Part shown: positions 37,346-45,473 of the stretch, piece by piece
How positions within the stretch are numbered: position 1 is the first letter of the stretch
How the letters are laid out: every line of letters starts with the position of its first letter
From: Rhodohalobacter barkolensis
Lineage (GTDB): Bacteria; Bacteroidota; Rhodothermia; Balneolales; Balneolaceae
DNA length: 64,000 nt
Direction of reading: 5' to 3'
NCBI RefSeq assembly: GCF_002834295.1
Contig: NZ_PISP01000001.1
Span: 1,426,001 to 1,490,000, forward strand
Notes under the pieces: generated by a model
What the model saw: the letters and a program-made list of their open reading frames with translations, nothing else
What the model was told of the DNA's origin: nothing
Databases searched by the model: none
Program-made: the position numbers and the translations under genes

Positions 37346-37377
37346 AAAACGGCCTGTTACAATAGCAGGCCGTTTTT
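37346..37377. terminator. Bidirectional terminator between the S41 protease and rsmE
   Basis: AAAACGGCCTG (37346-37356), a 9-base loop, CAGGCCGTTTT (37366-37376), with a T5 tail rightward and A/T-rich tail leftward. It serves the rightward gene and, on the other strand, overlaps the last codons and the stop of rsmE (stop at 37357-37359). Confidence 0.85.
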
Positions 37378-38058
37378 GTATCTGTCCGTTATTGTGACTG
37401 CAGCTGTTTCTGTTCGGAGTCGTTTTTCACCCAGAGAGTATGCCACTCCTCCTCTCTCTTTCAGAATTGATCTCTCCGACTCTGAAAAACCGCCCTCCGG
37501 CCCAACAACCAACATCAGTTGATCGCCTAAAAGATGTTGTGTTTCTCCTTTATCAATCGTTTCATCAGCATAGATCAATGACATTGATTTTCCTCTTGCG
37601 TCAATCGCAGCGGATAAATCCTTGGCAAAACTTACTTTTGGCAGAAATAATCGCAGAGACTGTTTCATGGCAGATAGAACTGTAGACTCCACCCTGTCTA
37701 ACCGAACATTTCCTTTCTCGCTATGATCCCCTCTGAAAACAATGATCTCATCAGCTCCAAGTTCCACACATTTTTCGACTGCAAATTCGAGCCTGTCCCT
37801 CTTCTTGATCAACCCAATAACTAAAGTTATATATGGACTTTTTCTCTCTTCAAGGGTCACATCAAGGATCTCACAAGTCACATCATTTTTGTGAATTTCA
37901 GAAACACTGCAATTGAACAACTTTCCATTCCCATCGGTTACAAATATCTGATCACCGGTTCTAATCCTTAAAACACGTGTTGCATGCTTCGCTTCCTGAT
38001 CTGTAAGACGCAACAGTTTGGGAGTAACTAAATCCGGGGTAGTATAGAAAAGATTCAT
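37357..38058 (-). CDS. rsmE: 16S rRNA (uracil(1498)-N(3))-methyltransferase
   Basis: 233 residues, SPOUT-class methyltransferase. Landmarks: ATRVLRIRTGDQIFVTDGNG (N-terminal PUA-like domain), LIKKRDRLEFAVEKCVELGAD (residues about 90-110), and the SAM-knot segment LMLVVGPEGGFSESE (about 180-194), then LRTETAAVTI. It methylates U1498 in helix 44 of 16S rRNA using SAM. Its 3' end lies inside the terminator hairpin at 37346-37377. The upstream BFD-like gene stops 4 bases into rsmE's start (ATGA overlap), so the two are coupled. Confidence 0.96.
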   Translation of the reverse strand: MNLFYTTPDLVTPKLLRLTDQEAKHATRVLRIRTGDQIFVTDGNGKLFNCSVSEIHKNDVTCEILDVTLEERKSPYITLVIGLIKKRDRLEFAVEKCVELGADEIIVFRGDHSEKGNVRLDRVESTVLSAMKQSLRLFLPKVSFAKDLSAAIDARGKSMSLIYADETIDKGETQHLLGDQLMLVVGPEGGFSESERSILKERGGVAYSLGEKRLRTETAAVTITDRYKNGLLL

Positions 38059-38261
38059 CGTTTCAAATATCGGGCACTTCGATCAAATTCTGTTTCTCCC
38101 GTTTCCAGAACGAGTTTAACATATGGAGTACAAAGTTTGCAGTTTGTACACGCTATTTTTTTCTCCTGAATCTCTGCCAAGCTCTTAATTCCTTTTTCCC
38201 TTGCAATACGCTTTATTTCAGCGAAAGAGATCTCGTGGCAAATACATCGATCAACTTTCAT
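38055..38261 (-). CDS. Small BFD-like [2Fe-2S]-binding protein
   Basis: 68 residues. Cysteines are arranged C-x-C (DRCICHE, residues 6 and 8) and C-x2-C-x2-C (ACTNCKLC, residues 38, 41, 44). This resembles the C-x-C/C-x2-C layout of bacterioferritin-associated ferredoxin-type domains, with an extra cysteine. It may bind a [2Fe-2S] cluster and donate electrons or sense iron. It overlaps rsmE by 4 bases and ends 23 bases after the dCTP deaminase gene stop, in the same leftward chain. No bacterioferritin gene is in the window. Confidence 0.85.
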   Translation of the reverse strand: MKVDRCICHEISFAEIKRIAREKGIKSLAEIQEKKIACTNCKLCTPYVKLVLETGETEFDRSARYLKR

Positions 38262-38284
38262 GTTTGAGCGTTTTTGTTAAACAT

Positions 38285-39496
38285 CTATTTCTGTTTAAAA
38301 TGCTTACCCAGTTTCAAACCTTGTCCCTGATAGTTACTCTTGATATCTGATCCATAAATAATGTCCGGAATTTCACTGTTCGGTTCAAAATTCATACTGC
38401 AAAAAGTTTGACCGTGTTCAATCAAAAATGGCACATCATGCGATCGAACCTCAAGCACAGCGCGAGCACCGCCATCTTCTGCAGACCCGCCAAATCCGCT
38501 GTCAAAAAATCCGGCGTAGTGTGTTCGAAGTTCACCTGAACCTGTATCGTAAGCAATCATTTCCGCTGCCAGATGTTTTGGAATCCGGCATCTCTCCTTG
38601 GATGCGAAAATGTAGAATGCTTCCGGTTCTAAAATCAGGTGATCTTCGCTTGCGGATCGAATGGGCTCCCAAAAATCCGAAACCTCATAATGGTTGATCT
38701 TATCCAGATCGATTAAATCGCGGTGCTTTTTCGCCTTATAGCCTAAAACATCGTTCTCATTACTATGGAGATTCACACTTAAGAAAAGTCCGTTGTTTAC
38801 TTTCACCTCATCAAGAGGCAACGGAGTTCCGGACTCATCAAATAGCAGTGGATCACCCGAGTGCACACGAAGCAGATCCTGATCGGTCAAAACCGTATGA
38901 CCATGACGGATACGAAGCTGGTTTAATCGGTGACCGGTCCTAACCTTGATCGGAAAGGATTTCGGCACAACTTCCAGGTAGAGGTTTCCCTCAAATCCGG
39001 GTTCTATCTCTTCAAAACGATGGGAATAATCTGTAATAACCCGAGTGAAGATATCGAGTCGGCCCGTTGTGCTTTTCGGGTTCGCCTTTGCCGTCAAGTT
39101 TTCTGCAGATACCAGTCGAACAGATTGGTCTCCATTCCCGTTGAACAATTTCTTTTGTGGAGAAAAATGAGATGCGGGCATTTTCAGCTTCTCAAGAAGC
39201 GGAATGATGTAAACGCAATTAGGCTCCAATACAGCACCATCCTCGATGGAGAAGCTGTATTGATGTAGTTTGTTAATTTTTTGCTGAACCGTTTCATTCT
39301 CCGGTAAAAAGCTGCTACGCACACGATACGCTTTCTCACCTAGTCGGAGATCAATAGAATTAGGCTGAAACTGATCTTCCTGAATTGGATGACCATCTAC
39401 TCCGGTAATCACCCCGGCTTCGTTTAAAACCTTCAGTTTTTGTATGGGTAAAATGCCCTTTGTTCGCAATATTACTTCGCTGGTAGTTGTGCTCAT
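38285..39496 (-). CDS. dcd: Two-domain 2'-deoxycytidine 5'-triphosphate deaminase
   Basis: 403 residues, about twice the length of the common dCTP deaminase (about 190). The N-terminal half carries a DCD/dUTPase-like fold (FQPNSIDLRLGEKAYRVRSSF near 43-63, with the S-I-D-L-R-L metal-free motif). The C-terminal half repeats it (IAYDTGSGELRTHYAGFFDSGFGGS, about residues 312-337). This is the fused DCD type described in alphaproteobacteria and others, placing two domains in one chain. It converts dCTP to dUTP, feeding dut. It ends the window's second nucleotide-supply pair. Confidence 0.88.
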   Translation of the reverse strand: MSTTTSEVILRTKGILPIQKLKVLNEAGVITGVDGHPIQEDQFQPNSIDLRLGEKAYRVRSSFLPENETVQQKINKLHQYSFSIEDGAVLEPNCVYIIPLLEKLKMPASHFSPQKKLFNGNGDQSVRLVSAENLTAKANPKSTTGRLDIFTRVITDYSHRFEEIEPGFEGNLYLEVVPKSFPIKVRTGHRLNQLRIRHGHTVLTDQDLLRVHSGDPLLFDESGTPLPLDEVKVNNGLFLSVNLHSNENDVLGYKAKKHRDLIDLDKINHYEVSDFWEPIRSASEDHLILEPEAFYIFASKERCRIPKHLAAEMIAYDTGSGELRTHYAGFFDSGFGGSAEDGGARAVLEVRSHDVPFLIEHGQTFCSMNFEPNSEIPDIIYGSDIKSNYQGQGLKLGKHFKQK

Positions 39497-39669
39497 AATC
39501 GTTATTCATTTAATGATGCGAAGTTAACAATTTATGATCGTTTTTGAAGGCTAAATTTTGTTTGATGAAGAATACATGACCTGTCTCTTTTTGATTCCCC
39601 CTTTGTCCTCTCTGTTCTCTTTCATTCACAAATAGTGGTACGTATAAAAACCGTTGTCAGGATATCATC

Positions 39670-39718
39670 AACTCCGTAGGAGTTATCTTTTTATAACCTT
39701 GGGTTTCAACTCAAGGTT
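39670..39718. repeat. Two hairpins of the composite family without arms
   Basis: AACTCC-GTA-GGAGTT (39670-39684) and AACCTTG with CAAGGTT (39695-39718). The same pair recurs in E4 at 40414-40426 and 40440-40459, in the same order. Confidence 0.7.
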
Positions 39719-39811
39719 TGAGTAAAACCTTAAATCCCTACTGAATAATGGGATTGCCTTGAATTGTTGATTTGAGTTGAAGAGAATGTAGGTCGAAGTA
39801 CATATTTATTA

Positions 39812-39931
39812 CACAACAAAGTTCAGCGTCTTACTGCCTCAATTCAGATTGGTTTGTGAATTTAGCCCTCTGTTCGGCAGATAAATTTTTTACTCCTTCC
39901 TGCTCTACCCATGTTACATCCCGATGGGATG
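39812..39931. repeat. Copy 1 of a 120-base repeat (left arm of E3)
   Basis: Compared with 40174-40293 the two match closely at an offset of exactly 362 bases, with a handful of substitutions. It includes GTTCAGCGTCTTA, GCCTCAATTC, CCCTCTGTTCGGCAG and CATGTTACATCCCGATGGG. Confidence 0.8.
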
Positions 39932-40146
39932 TAGATTGTAAATCCTAATTCCTACTTTTAGATGTTTAATTTGAGTCAATAAAATTATTGAAACCAATAA
40001 TCATACTATTGTAACTGTTTTGAAACCCTGGAATTAATGTGTTTTCAAGTTGTCCCGTAGGGACAAAATATGGGTAGAAGTACCCATCGGTTCTCAAATT
40101 GCCCGCCGAATAGAGAGATTGGTCTGAAATGTTGATTGGAGTTGAG
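39836..40146. repeat. Composite palindromic element E3
   Basis: Left outer arm GCCTCAATTC (39836-39845) and inner arm CCCTCTGTTCGGCAG (from 39866). Palindromes: ACATCCC-GAT-GGGATGT (39916-39932) and TTGTCCC-GTA-GGGACAA (40050-40066), the latter followed by ATATGGGTAGAAG. Right inner arm GCCCGCCGAATAGAGAG (40101-40117). The right outer arm is degenerate. Confidence 0.75.
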
Positions 40147-40173
40147 AGGGTAAGTAAAAGTGCTTATTGATTT

Positions 40174-40293
40174 CACAACAAGGTTCAGCGTCTTAATGCC
40201 TCAATTCCGATTGTTTCTTGAATTTAGCCCTCTGTTCGGCAGACAAATTTTTTGCTCCTTCCTGCTCTACCCATGTTACATCCCGATGGGATG
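40174..40293. repeat. Copy 2 of the 120-base repeat (left arm of E4)
   Basis: Second copy of the segment at 39812-39931, same orientation. The palindrome ATCCCGATGGGAT lies at its right end, cut one base shorter than in copy 1. Confidence 0.8.
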
Positions 40294-40526
40294 ATGGGAA
40301 TAAAATTTGATTAAGGATTATGAATCACGTTAAAAGTATTAAACCAAAGCATTTAACTAAAATGGATTTCACCAAAATTTTCTTCAGATAATTGTATTCT
40401 AGTATGTGCAATAACTCCGTAGGAGTGACCTGCTTATAGCCTTGGGTTTCAACCCAAGGTCGGAGCGAATACCCATATCCTCCGCCGAACAGAGAGATTG
40501 TTTAAGATACAGGTTTGAATTGAGGC
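40198..40526. repeat. Composite palindromic element E4
   Basis: The outer arms GCCTCAATTC (40198-40207) and GAATTGAGGC (40517-40526) are perfect inverted copies. Inner arms: CCCTCTGTTCGGCAG (from about 40228) and CCGCCGAACAGAGAG (about 40482-40496). Cores: ATCCCGATGGGAT, ACTCC-GTA-GGAGT (40414-40426), CCTTGGGTTTCAACCCAAGG (40440-40459). It is the best-preserved member in the window, 329 bases long. Confidence 0.8.
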
Positions 40527-40558
40527 GGAATACAAAAACCTTGTTTTAAACCACCATT

Positions 40559-42124
40559 TCACCCTCTCTCAAGACTTGATAAAAAAATCTCTGTGGATTC
40601 CCGAATTTCTTTTTTCTGCTCATCCGACTTTTTATTATCAAACATATTCACCATAAAATTCACCCGACCGCTGTCGTTGAACGTCTCTCTCTGTTTATCC
40701 ACGAAATTCCAGTAAAGGTAGTTAAACGGGCATGCTTTCTCCCCCGTCTTTTTTGTCACACTGTATTCGCAATTTTTACAGTAGTCACTCATCTTGTTAA
40801 TATAATTCCCGCTCGACACATACGGCTTTGAGGCTAAAACACCGCCATCTGCAAATGTGCTCATTCCAAGTACATTCGGAAGCTCCACCCACTCATATGC
40901 ATCGGCGTACGCGGTTAAAAACCATCGCTCCAATTCTCGCGGATCTGTTTCCGTCAGATTGCTGAAGTTACTCAGGATCATCAGCCGTTGGATGTGGTGC
41001 GAATAGGCTTCATCAAATACCGGTTTCAGGCTCTGCTCCATGCACTTCATTTTGGTTTCCCCGGTCCAATACATTTTTGGCAGTTTTTCTGTAAATCCAA
41101 AGTGATTTGCATTCCGAACATCAGGCATCATCGCCTCATAATAGATACGGATATACTCCCTCCACCCGATAATTTGCCTCACAAGCCCTTCAACTGAATT
41201 GAGTCGTGCATTGCCTTTCCGGTAGCTCTCTACGGCCTTCTCACAAATCTCAGTAGGTGTAAGCAGGCCATTGTTCATGTAAATGGACAGCTGTGAATGA
41301 AACAGCGTGTTATTCCCGGTTTTCAGAGCGTCTTCGTACGGACCAAACTGATCCAGGCGCTCACTAATGAATTGATCCAGAAGCTCAAGTGCCTGATCTC
41401 GTGTAACGGCGTAACCAAAATTTTCAGAGCTCCCAAAGCTGTCCGGGAAATAGTCGTTGACCATCGCAATGACTTCTTTTGTAATCTCATCCGGCTCAAA
41501 TCGTTTGATTTCCGGAACCGGGTGATTTTTTGGAAGTGACTCGCGATTCTGCTCGTCGTAATTCCACTCCCCTCCTTCCGGCTCGTCACCGTTCATCAAA
41601 TAGCCTGTCTTGCGGCGCATCTCCCTATAGAAATACTCCATCCGGTAACCGGGCTCAATCTTCTCTTTCCACTCCTCAGGATCAGCCAGAAAAAAACTAT
41701 TTGGAATCTCTTCAACCTTGTCACCAAACTCACCGGCCACTTTTCGCAATCTCTCTCTGGAATCCCACTCAGACGGAGTCATAAACGTCAGCTGTCCTTC
41801 AAACTGAGATAGTATTTCTTTCAGTCCGTCATCAAAATGTCCGGCCGTAGAATGATAGAGCACATCAAAACCCTTTTCTGCACATTCAAGTGCGAAATGG
41901 CGCATACTGCTCAACACATATACGGCTTTCTTCTTGTGATGCGGAACCTCTCTGCCTTTATCGCCGCTCTCCATAAAAATAAGAAGAGGTTTCTCTTTTT
42001 TTACCCAATCCGGCCAGGAATCCAGATTAAGCTGATCGTGTAGAATAAAGATTGCATGATCAAAGTTTTTTAAATATGGCTTTTTGATTGTCTGATCAAT
42101 GTTTTGCAGAAATGGTCGGGACAT
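40559..42124 (-). CDS. Cryptochrome/photolyase family protein with [4Fe-4S] cluster (FeS-BCP, PhrB-like)
   Basis: 521 residues. The N-terminal Rossmann domain starts FDHAIFILHDQLNLDSW. The C-terminal part is the FAD-binding photolyase domain, with EGLVRQIIGWREYIRIYYE and HHIQRLMILSNF-NLTETDP typical of this subgroup. Four cysteines at 361, 449, 452 and 465 have the same spacing (88, 3, 13) as the cluster ligands of Agrobacterium PhrB at 350, 438, 441 and 454, so a [4Fe-4S] cluster is very likely. By that family it repairs (6-4) photoproducts with FAD and a ribolumazine antenna, or acts as a light sensor. It is monocistronic, leftward; the upstream flank carries the BlaI-type operator. Confidence 0.93.
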   Translation of the reverse strand: MSRPFLQNIDQTIKKPYLKNFDHAIFILHDQLNLDSWPDWVKKEKPLLIFMESGDKGREVPHHKKKAVYVLSSMRHFALECAEKGFDVLYHSTAGHFDDGLKEILSQFEGQLTFMTPSEWDSRERLRKVAGEFGDKVEEIPNSFFLADPEEWKEKIEPGYRMEYFYREMRRKTGYLMNGDEPEGGEWNYDEQNRESLPKNHPVPEIKRFEPDEITKEVIAMVNDYFPDSFGSSENFGYAVTRDQALELLDQFISERLDQFGPYEDALKTGNNTLFHSQLSIYMNNGLLTPTEICEKAVESYRKGNARLNSVEGLVRQIIGWREYIRIYYEAMMPDVRNANHFGFTEKLPKMYWTGETKMKCMEQSLKPVFDEAYSHHIQRLMILSNFSNLTETDPRELERWFLTAYADAYEWVELPNVLGMSTFADGGVLASKPYVSSGNYINKMSDYCKNCEYSVTKKTGEKACPFNYLYWNFVDKQRETFNDSGRVNFMVNMFDNKKSDEQKKEIRESTEIFLSSLERG

Positions 42125-42206
42125 CGATATTCATTTTTTATTGATTTGATTGCAGATATCACATTTTCTATTAAAAAATCATTTCCTTCTTGCATTTCAT
42201 TTATAT

Positions 42207-42222
42207 TACTACTTATTTAGTA
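42207..42222. promoter_or_regulatory. Candidate BlaI/MecI operator
   Basis: TACTACTTATTTAGTA is a 16-base interrupted dyad, 38 bases upstream of the BlaI-type gene start codon. It agrees at 14 of 16 positions with the TACTACATATGTAGTA type operator known for MecI/BlaI. It lies between the divergent photolyase and BlaI genes and would allow the repressor to control itself and possibly the photolyase. Confidence 0.6.
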
Positions 42223-42260
42223 CTGACTTATTCGTAGAATAAAAACTTAGCCCTTTAAAT

Positions 42261-42638
42261 ATGCGCAGATCACTCACACCGCTTGGAGAAACTGAAATGG
42301 AAATTCTGCACCACGTTTGGGAACTGGAAGAAGCCTCAGTTGCTGATGTTCGTGAAAGAATGCTTGAATACCGAGAGGTAGCTTACACCACAGTAATGAC
42401 CATCATGAAGAACCTTGCAGACAAAAAATTCCTCAAATATCGAAAAGAGGGGCTCAGTTACATTTACAGTGCTGCCATAAATCCTGATGAAGTTCGCGGA
42501 AATCTGGTCCACGAAATTGTAGATAAGGTTTTTAAAGGCTCCACTAAAGATCTTGTTCAGGCACTGGTTAATAAAGAGAACCTTACGGCGAAAGAGCGGG
42601 AAGAGATCAAAAATTTGATTGATAATCTGGAGGATTAA
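42261..42638 (+). CDS. BlaI/MecI/CopY family transcriptional repressor
   Basis: 125 residues. A winged-helix DNA-binding domain (residues about 1-75): LTPLGETEMEILHHVWELEEASVADVRERM with the recognition helix in VAYTTVMTIMKNLADKKFL, followed by a wing. The C-terminal half is helical and mediates dimerisation. BlaI-family repressors are cut by the partner sensor protease, releasing operons. The gene is 3 bases ahead of an M56 protease gene, the classic BlaI-BlaR1 pairing. A likely operator is at 42207-42222. Confidence 0.95.
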   Translation: MRRSLTPLGETEMEILHHVWELEEASVADVRERMLEYREVAYTTVMTIMKNLADKKFLKYRKEGLSYIYSAAINPDEVRGNLVHEIVDKVFKGSTKDLVQALVNKENLTAKEREEIKNLIDNLED

Positions 42639-42641
42639 ACC

Positions 42642-44618
42642 ATGGATGTATTCATCTTTCAACTTTCCGAATTTGCACAGCTTGTTTTTGAAACTATCTG
42701 GCTGCCACTTGTTATCTGGACAGTTATTAGTTTTGGTGTATGGTTATTCCTGCAAATGTTTGAAAACGTCCACCCGATCTACCAGTATCACACACGTCTG
42801 GCCCTGATCTTTTCTCTCCCTGCCGGGCTCCTCTCTTTGGCATCCATTCATTATATCTCAGACTGGATCACAGCTTCTGCAGGTGAGGGATTGACCATGA
42901 TTACCGTGATCAGCCCAATAGATATCTCGTTTACTCAGGTTGAGGAGTCTTCCGGAATTCCTTTTATGGTGATAGTCCAATCTTTGGCTGTCGCTATCTT
43001 TTTATCAGGTATGATATTTTTCCTGATCCGATTTTGCATGCACGCCATAAACCTGAAAAAACTGCGCAAATCGTTGAACTACATGCCAATATCCGAAGTG
43101 ACAGCTTTATCTCCTGAAAACAGAGGTTTAGCTTTGGCTACAGGTAAAAATGTTCAGGTGGCATTCCTGAGTTCAGAGATTATTCCGGTCACTTTTGGTT
43201 TTAGAAAACCTGTGATTCTACTTCCCGATTCGCTGAAGAGTCAACCCGAGAAATTAAACCTCGGACTACGGCATGAACTGACTCACATCACACAGCACGA
43301 CTTTTCCTCTCATCTGATGGTCATTTTGACCGAAGCAGTTTTTTGGTTTCACCCGATGGTACACCGTCTCAAGCGTGAACTTGTGGAGTACAGGGAGATG
43401 AGATGCGACAATATTGTACTGAGTGAAGCATCCGTATCGCGAAAAGAGTACGCTTCACTGCTGCTTGAGCTGATACCGATGCCTAATCTCAATAAAGAAC
43501 TTTCCGTAAATATGGCTCAGGAATCTTCAAACCTTAAAAAGAGGATCACGATGATTACTCAACAATCCAAAACCAAACCTATACCGAAACGCACCAGCCT
43601 TATGATACTGGGAGTCATATTCATCTCAACAGCACTTGCCATGGCCTGCACCGATATGCAGACACAGAACGTGTTTGATGAAGAAGAACTCGATTTGATG
43701 ACAAACATTGACAAAACTGGAGAGCAGGGCTATCATGAAATCATCATTTATATGAGCGAGGAAGAGCAGGCAAACCGCCACGAAAGCAAACTAGAACAAC
43801 TGCGAATGTTGGAACCCGAACATATCGATGCCATCCAAGTCTGGAAAGGTGAGCAAGCCGTAGAGCGATTTGGCTCTCGCGGTGAAAAAGGTGTCATCCA
43901 AGTCAGAACCAAACTGGACGCCGAATCCTACAATAATACACTCAAAGCGCTGGGGATGAATCCCGTTGCACCTGAATCACTCACTGCTCAAAACAGTGAA
44001 TCCTCCCCGCAAGATGATTTCTTTGTAGTCGTTGAGGAAATGCCGGAACTGATAGGTGGGCTTGAGTCACTTCAACAGCAAATTCAATACCCCGATATGG
44101 CCCGGCGAGCCGGAATTGAAGGACGAGTATATGTCCAGTTTATCGTGGATGAAAATGGGAATGTTGATGATCCAAGAATTATCCGTGGTATTGGTGGAGG
44201 GGCGGATGAAGAAGCACTCAGAGTTGTAAGTCAGGCAAAATTCAAACCGGGAATGCAGCGCGGTAGACCCGTGAGAATTCAGTATTCACTTCCGATTATG
44301 TTCAAGCTTGGTAATGAAGAAAACGGAAATGTTGAAAACAGCTCAGGTGGGTCAGCACAGGTTGAATCTCCTGAAACGATGGAAAAGAGAATGATTGTAG
44401 AGGTTAATAATGACGATGGAAAAATTAGCGGCACCGTACTGGATGGTGAAACCCGGCAGCCACTTGCCGGTGCAAATATTACGATTGCTGGATCCGATGT
44501 AGGTGCATCAACAGACATGGATGGGAATTTCTCGATCGACGCCGATGGGTCCGGAGAATATGAGCTGATTTTCACTTACATCGGTTACGAGAAAGCTTCA
44601 TTGAGTATCACACGCTGA
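42642..44618 (+). CDS. M56 (BlaR1-type) membrane metalloprotease with plug-like, TonB C-terminal and carboxypeptidase-regulatory-like domains
   Basis: 658 residues. Three N-terminal membrane segments (about 15-38, 50-70, 105-130) precede a Zn site HELTH (211-215) in a cytosolic protease domain, with E252 in VEYREMRCDN as probable third ligand. A further helix (about 320-338) leads to the periplasm. Periplasmic order: a plug-like motif (LEPEHIDAIQVWKGEQAVERFG...GVIQVRTK, about 392-428), a TonB_C-type domain (ELIGGLESLQQQIQYPDMAR to PIMFKL, about 470-562), and a carboxypeptidase-regulatory-like barrel (GKISGTVLDGETRQPLAGANI to the end). The last two are in an unusual order. It likely senses an envelope signal and cleaves the repressor. 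A strong terminator follows. Confidence 0.92.
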   Translation: MDVFIFQLSEFAQLVFETIWLPLVIWTVISFGVWLFLQMFENVHPIYQYHTRLALIFSLPAGLLSLASIHYISDWITASAGEGLTMITVISPIDISFTQVEESSGIPFMVIVQSLAVAIFLSGMIFFLIRFCMHAINLKKLRKSLNYMPISEVTALSPENRGLALATGKNVQVAFLSSEIIPVTFGFRKPVILLPDSLKSQPEKLNLGLRHELTHITQHDFSSHLMVILTEAVFWFHPMVHRLKRELVEYREMRCDNIVLSEASVSRKEYASLLLELIPMPNLNKELSVNMAQESSNLKKRITMITQQSKTKPIPKRTSLMILGVIFISTALAMACTDMQTQNVFDEEELDLMTNIDKTGEQGYHEIIIYMSEEEQANRHESKLEQLRMLEPEHIDAIQVWKGEQAVERFGSRGEKGVIQVRTKLDAESYNNTLKALGMNPVAPESLTAQNSESSPQDDFFVVVEEMPELIGGLESLQQQIQYPDMARRAGIEGRVYVQFIVDENGNVDDPRIIRGIGGGADEEALRVVSQAKFKPGMQRGRPVRIQYSLPIMFKLGNEENGNVENSSGGSAQVESPETMEKRMIVEVNNDDGKISGTVLDGETRQPLAGANITIAGSDVGASTDMDGNFSIDADGSGEYELIFTYIGYEKASLSITR

Positions 44619-44660
44619 GCCATAGCGTGCGGATTGAAGAGTCGGTTTCCGATTCTTTTC

Positions 44661-44700
44661 AAAAGCGAAATCCTTCACGGGGTTTCGCTTTTTTGTTTTT
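44661..44700 (+). terminator. Rho-independent terminator after the M56 gene
   Basis: AAAAGCGAAA (44661-44670) pairs with TTTCGCTTTT (44683-44692), extended by weaker pairs, then TTTTGTTTTT. It is 43 bases after the stop and separates the sensor from the two lipoprotein paralogues. Confidence 0.8.
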
Positions 44701-44755
44701 CCTGATTTTGTGTATTCTCTGTCTATCTATTTATCGGTAAACCCAAAAGAACTCT

Positions 44756-45457
44756 ATGGCTATTCCTAGAAATATAACCTGTGCAATTTTTACAGTTATC
44801 TCATTTCTCCTGATTGTTTTGATTTTTTCTTCGTGCAGCAGTTCAGAGAAATTAACAGATGGAAATCTGGATCATCTCAATCTCAATGTTGAAAGCCCTC
44901 AATCGAATGATGACAATTATGTAGTTCAAATAGAAGGATTTCAAGATGATGGCGGAGAGGACTACAAATCAGTGCTGCAACGATTAGAACGACATGAGTG
45001 GGATGACATCGTATCAGTAGATGATAGTTCAAGTACGGAAGAGAAAAATATTCAGGTCGAAATTCTTAATCGTCCTGAATCATTAAACAGGGTATTGTGG
45101 CAGATCAGTATGGAGCACTATCGCAACCACGCCGTTGATTACACACCTGATCATCAAGACGGTGAATCCTTGATTATGAGCGAAATGCCCGAACTTATCG
45201 GCAGTTTTAATGAGCTGCAGAAAAAAGTTCACTATCCTTCTCATATGGAGGGAACAGGAATTGAGGGGCGAGTAGATCTTGTCTATGTAATCAACGAATT
45301 CGGTGAGGTAACGGACCCGGAGGTTGTAGGAGGTGTACATCAAAGCCTGAACAGGGAAGCCATCAGGGTGATTCAGCTTGCAAAGTACAAGCCTGGAATG
45401 ATGAATGGATTACCGGTAAAAGTGAAAATGAACGCTCCTATATTTATCAGGGAATAA
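44756..45457 (+). CDS. Lipoprotein with plug-like remnant and TonB_C-type domain (paralogue 1 of the M56 periplasmic part)
   Basis: 233 residues. A signal peptide of about 30 residues ends FSSCSSSEK (lipobox). The middle (residues about 55-130) has QIEGFQDDGGEDYKSVLQRLER and ESLNRVLWQISMEH, which line up with YMSEEEQANRHESKLEQLRML and ESYNNTLKALGMN of the M56 protein. The end is a TonB_C-type domain: SEMPELIGSFNELQKKVHYPSH, EGRVDLVYVINEFGEVTDPEV, KYKPGMMNGLPVKVKMNAPI. It thus keeps the periplasmic half of the sensor without protease or membrane helices. Function unknown; a soluble binding or decoy partner of the sensor is plausible. Confidence 0.85.
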   Translation: MAIPRNITCAIFTVISFLLIVLIFSSCSSSEKLTDGNLDHLNLNVESPQSNDDNYVVQIEGFQDDGGEDYKSVLQRLERHEWDDIVSVDDSSSTEEKNIQVEILNRPESLNRVLWQISMEHYRNHAVDYTPDHQDGESLIMSEMPELIGSFNELQKKVHYPSHMEGTGIEGRVDLVYVINEFGEVTDPEVVGGVHQSLNREAIRVIQLAKYKPGMMNGLPVKVKMNAPIFIRE

Positions 45458-45473
45458 ACAAATAAATGACCTA

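Larger units (their letters stand above)
39497..40558. other. Gene-free kilobase packed with palindromic repeats
   Basis: About 1060 bases with no plausible gene on either strand. It contains an unlabelled hairpin block (39670-39718), elements E3 and E4, and a copy of a 120-base segment 362 bases apart. The first 160 bases (39497-39660) are plain AT-rich sequence that must include the dcd promoter. Confidence 0.6.
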
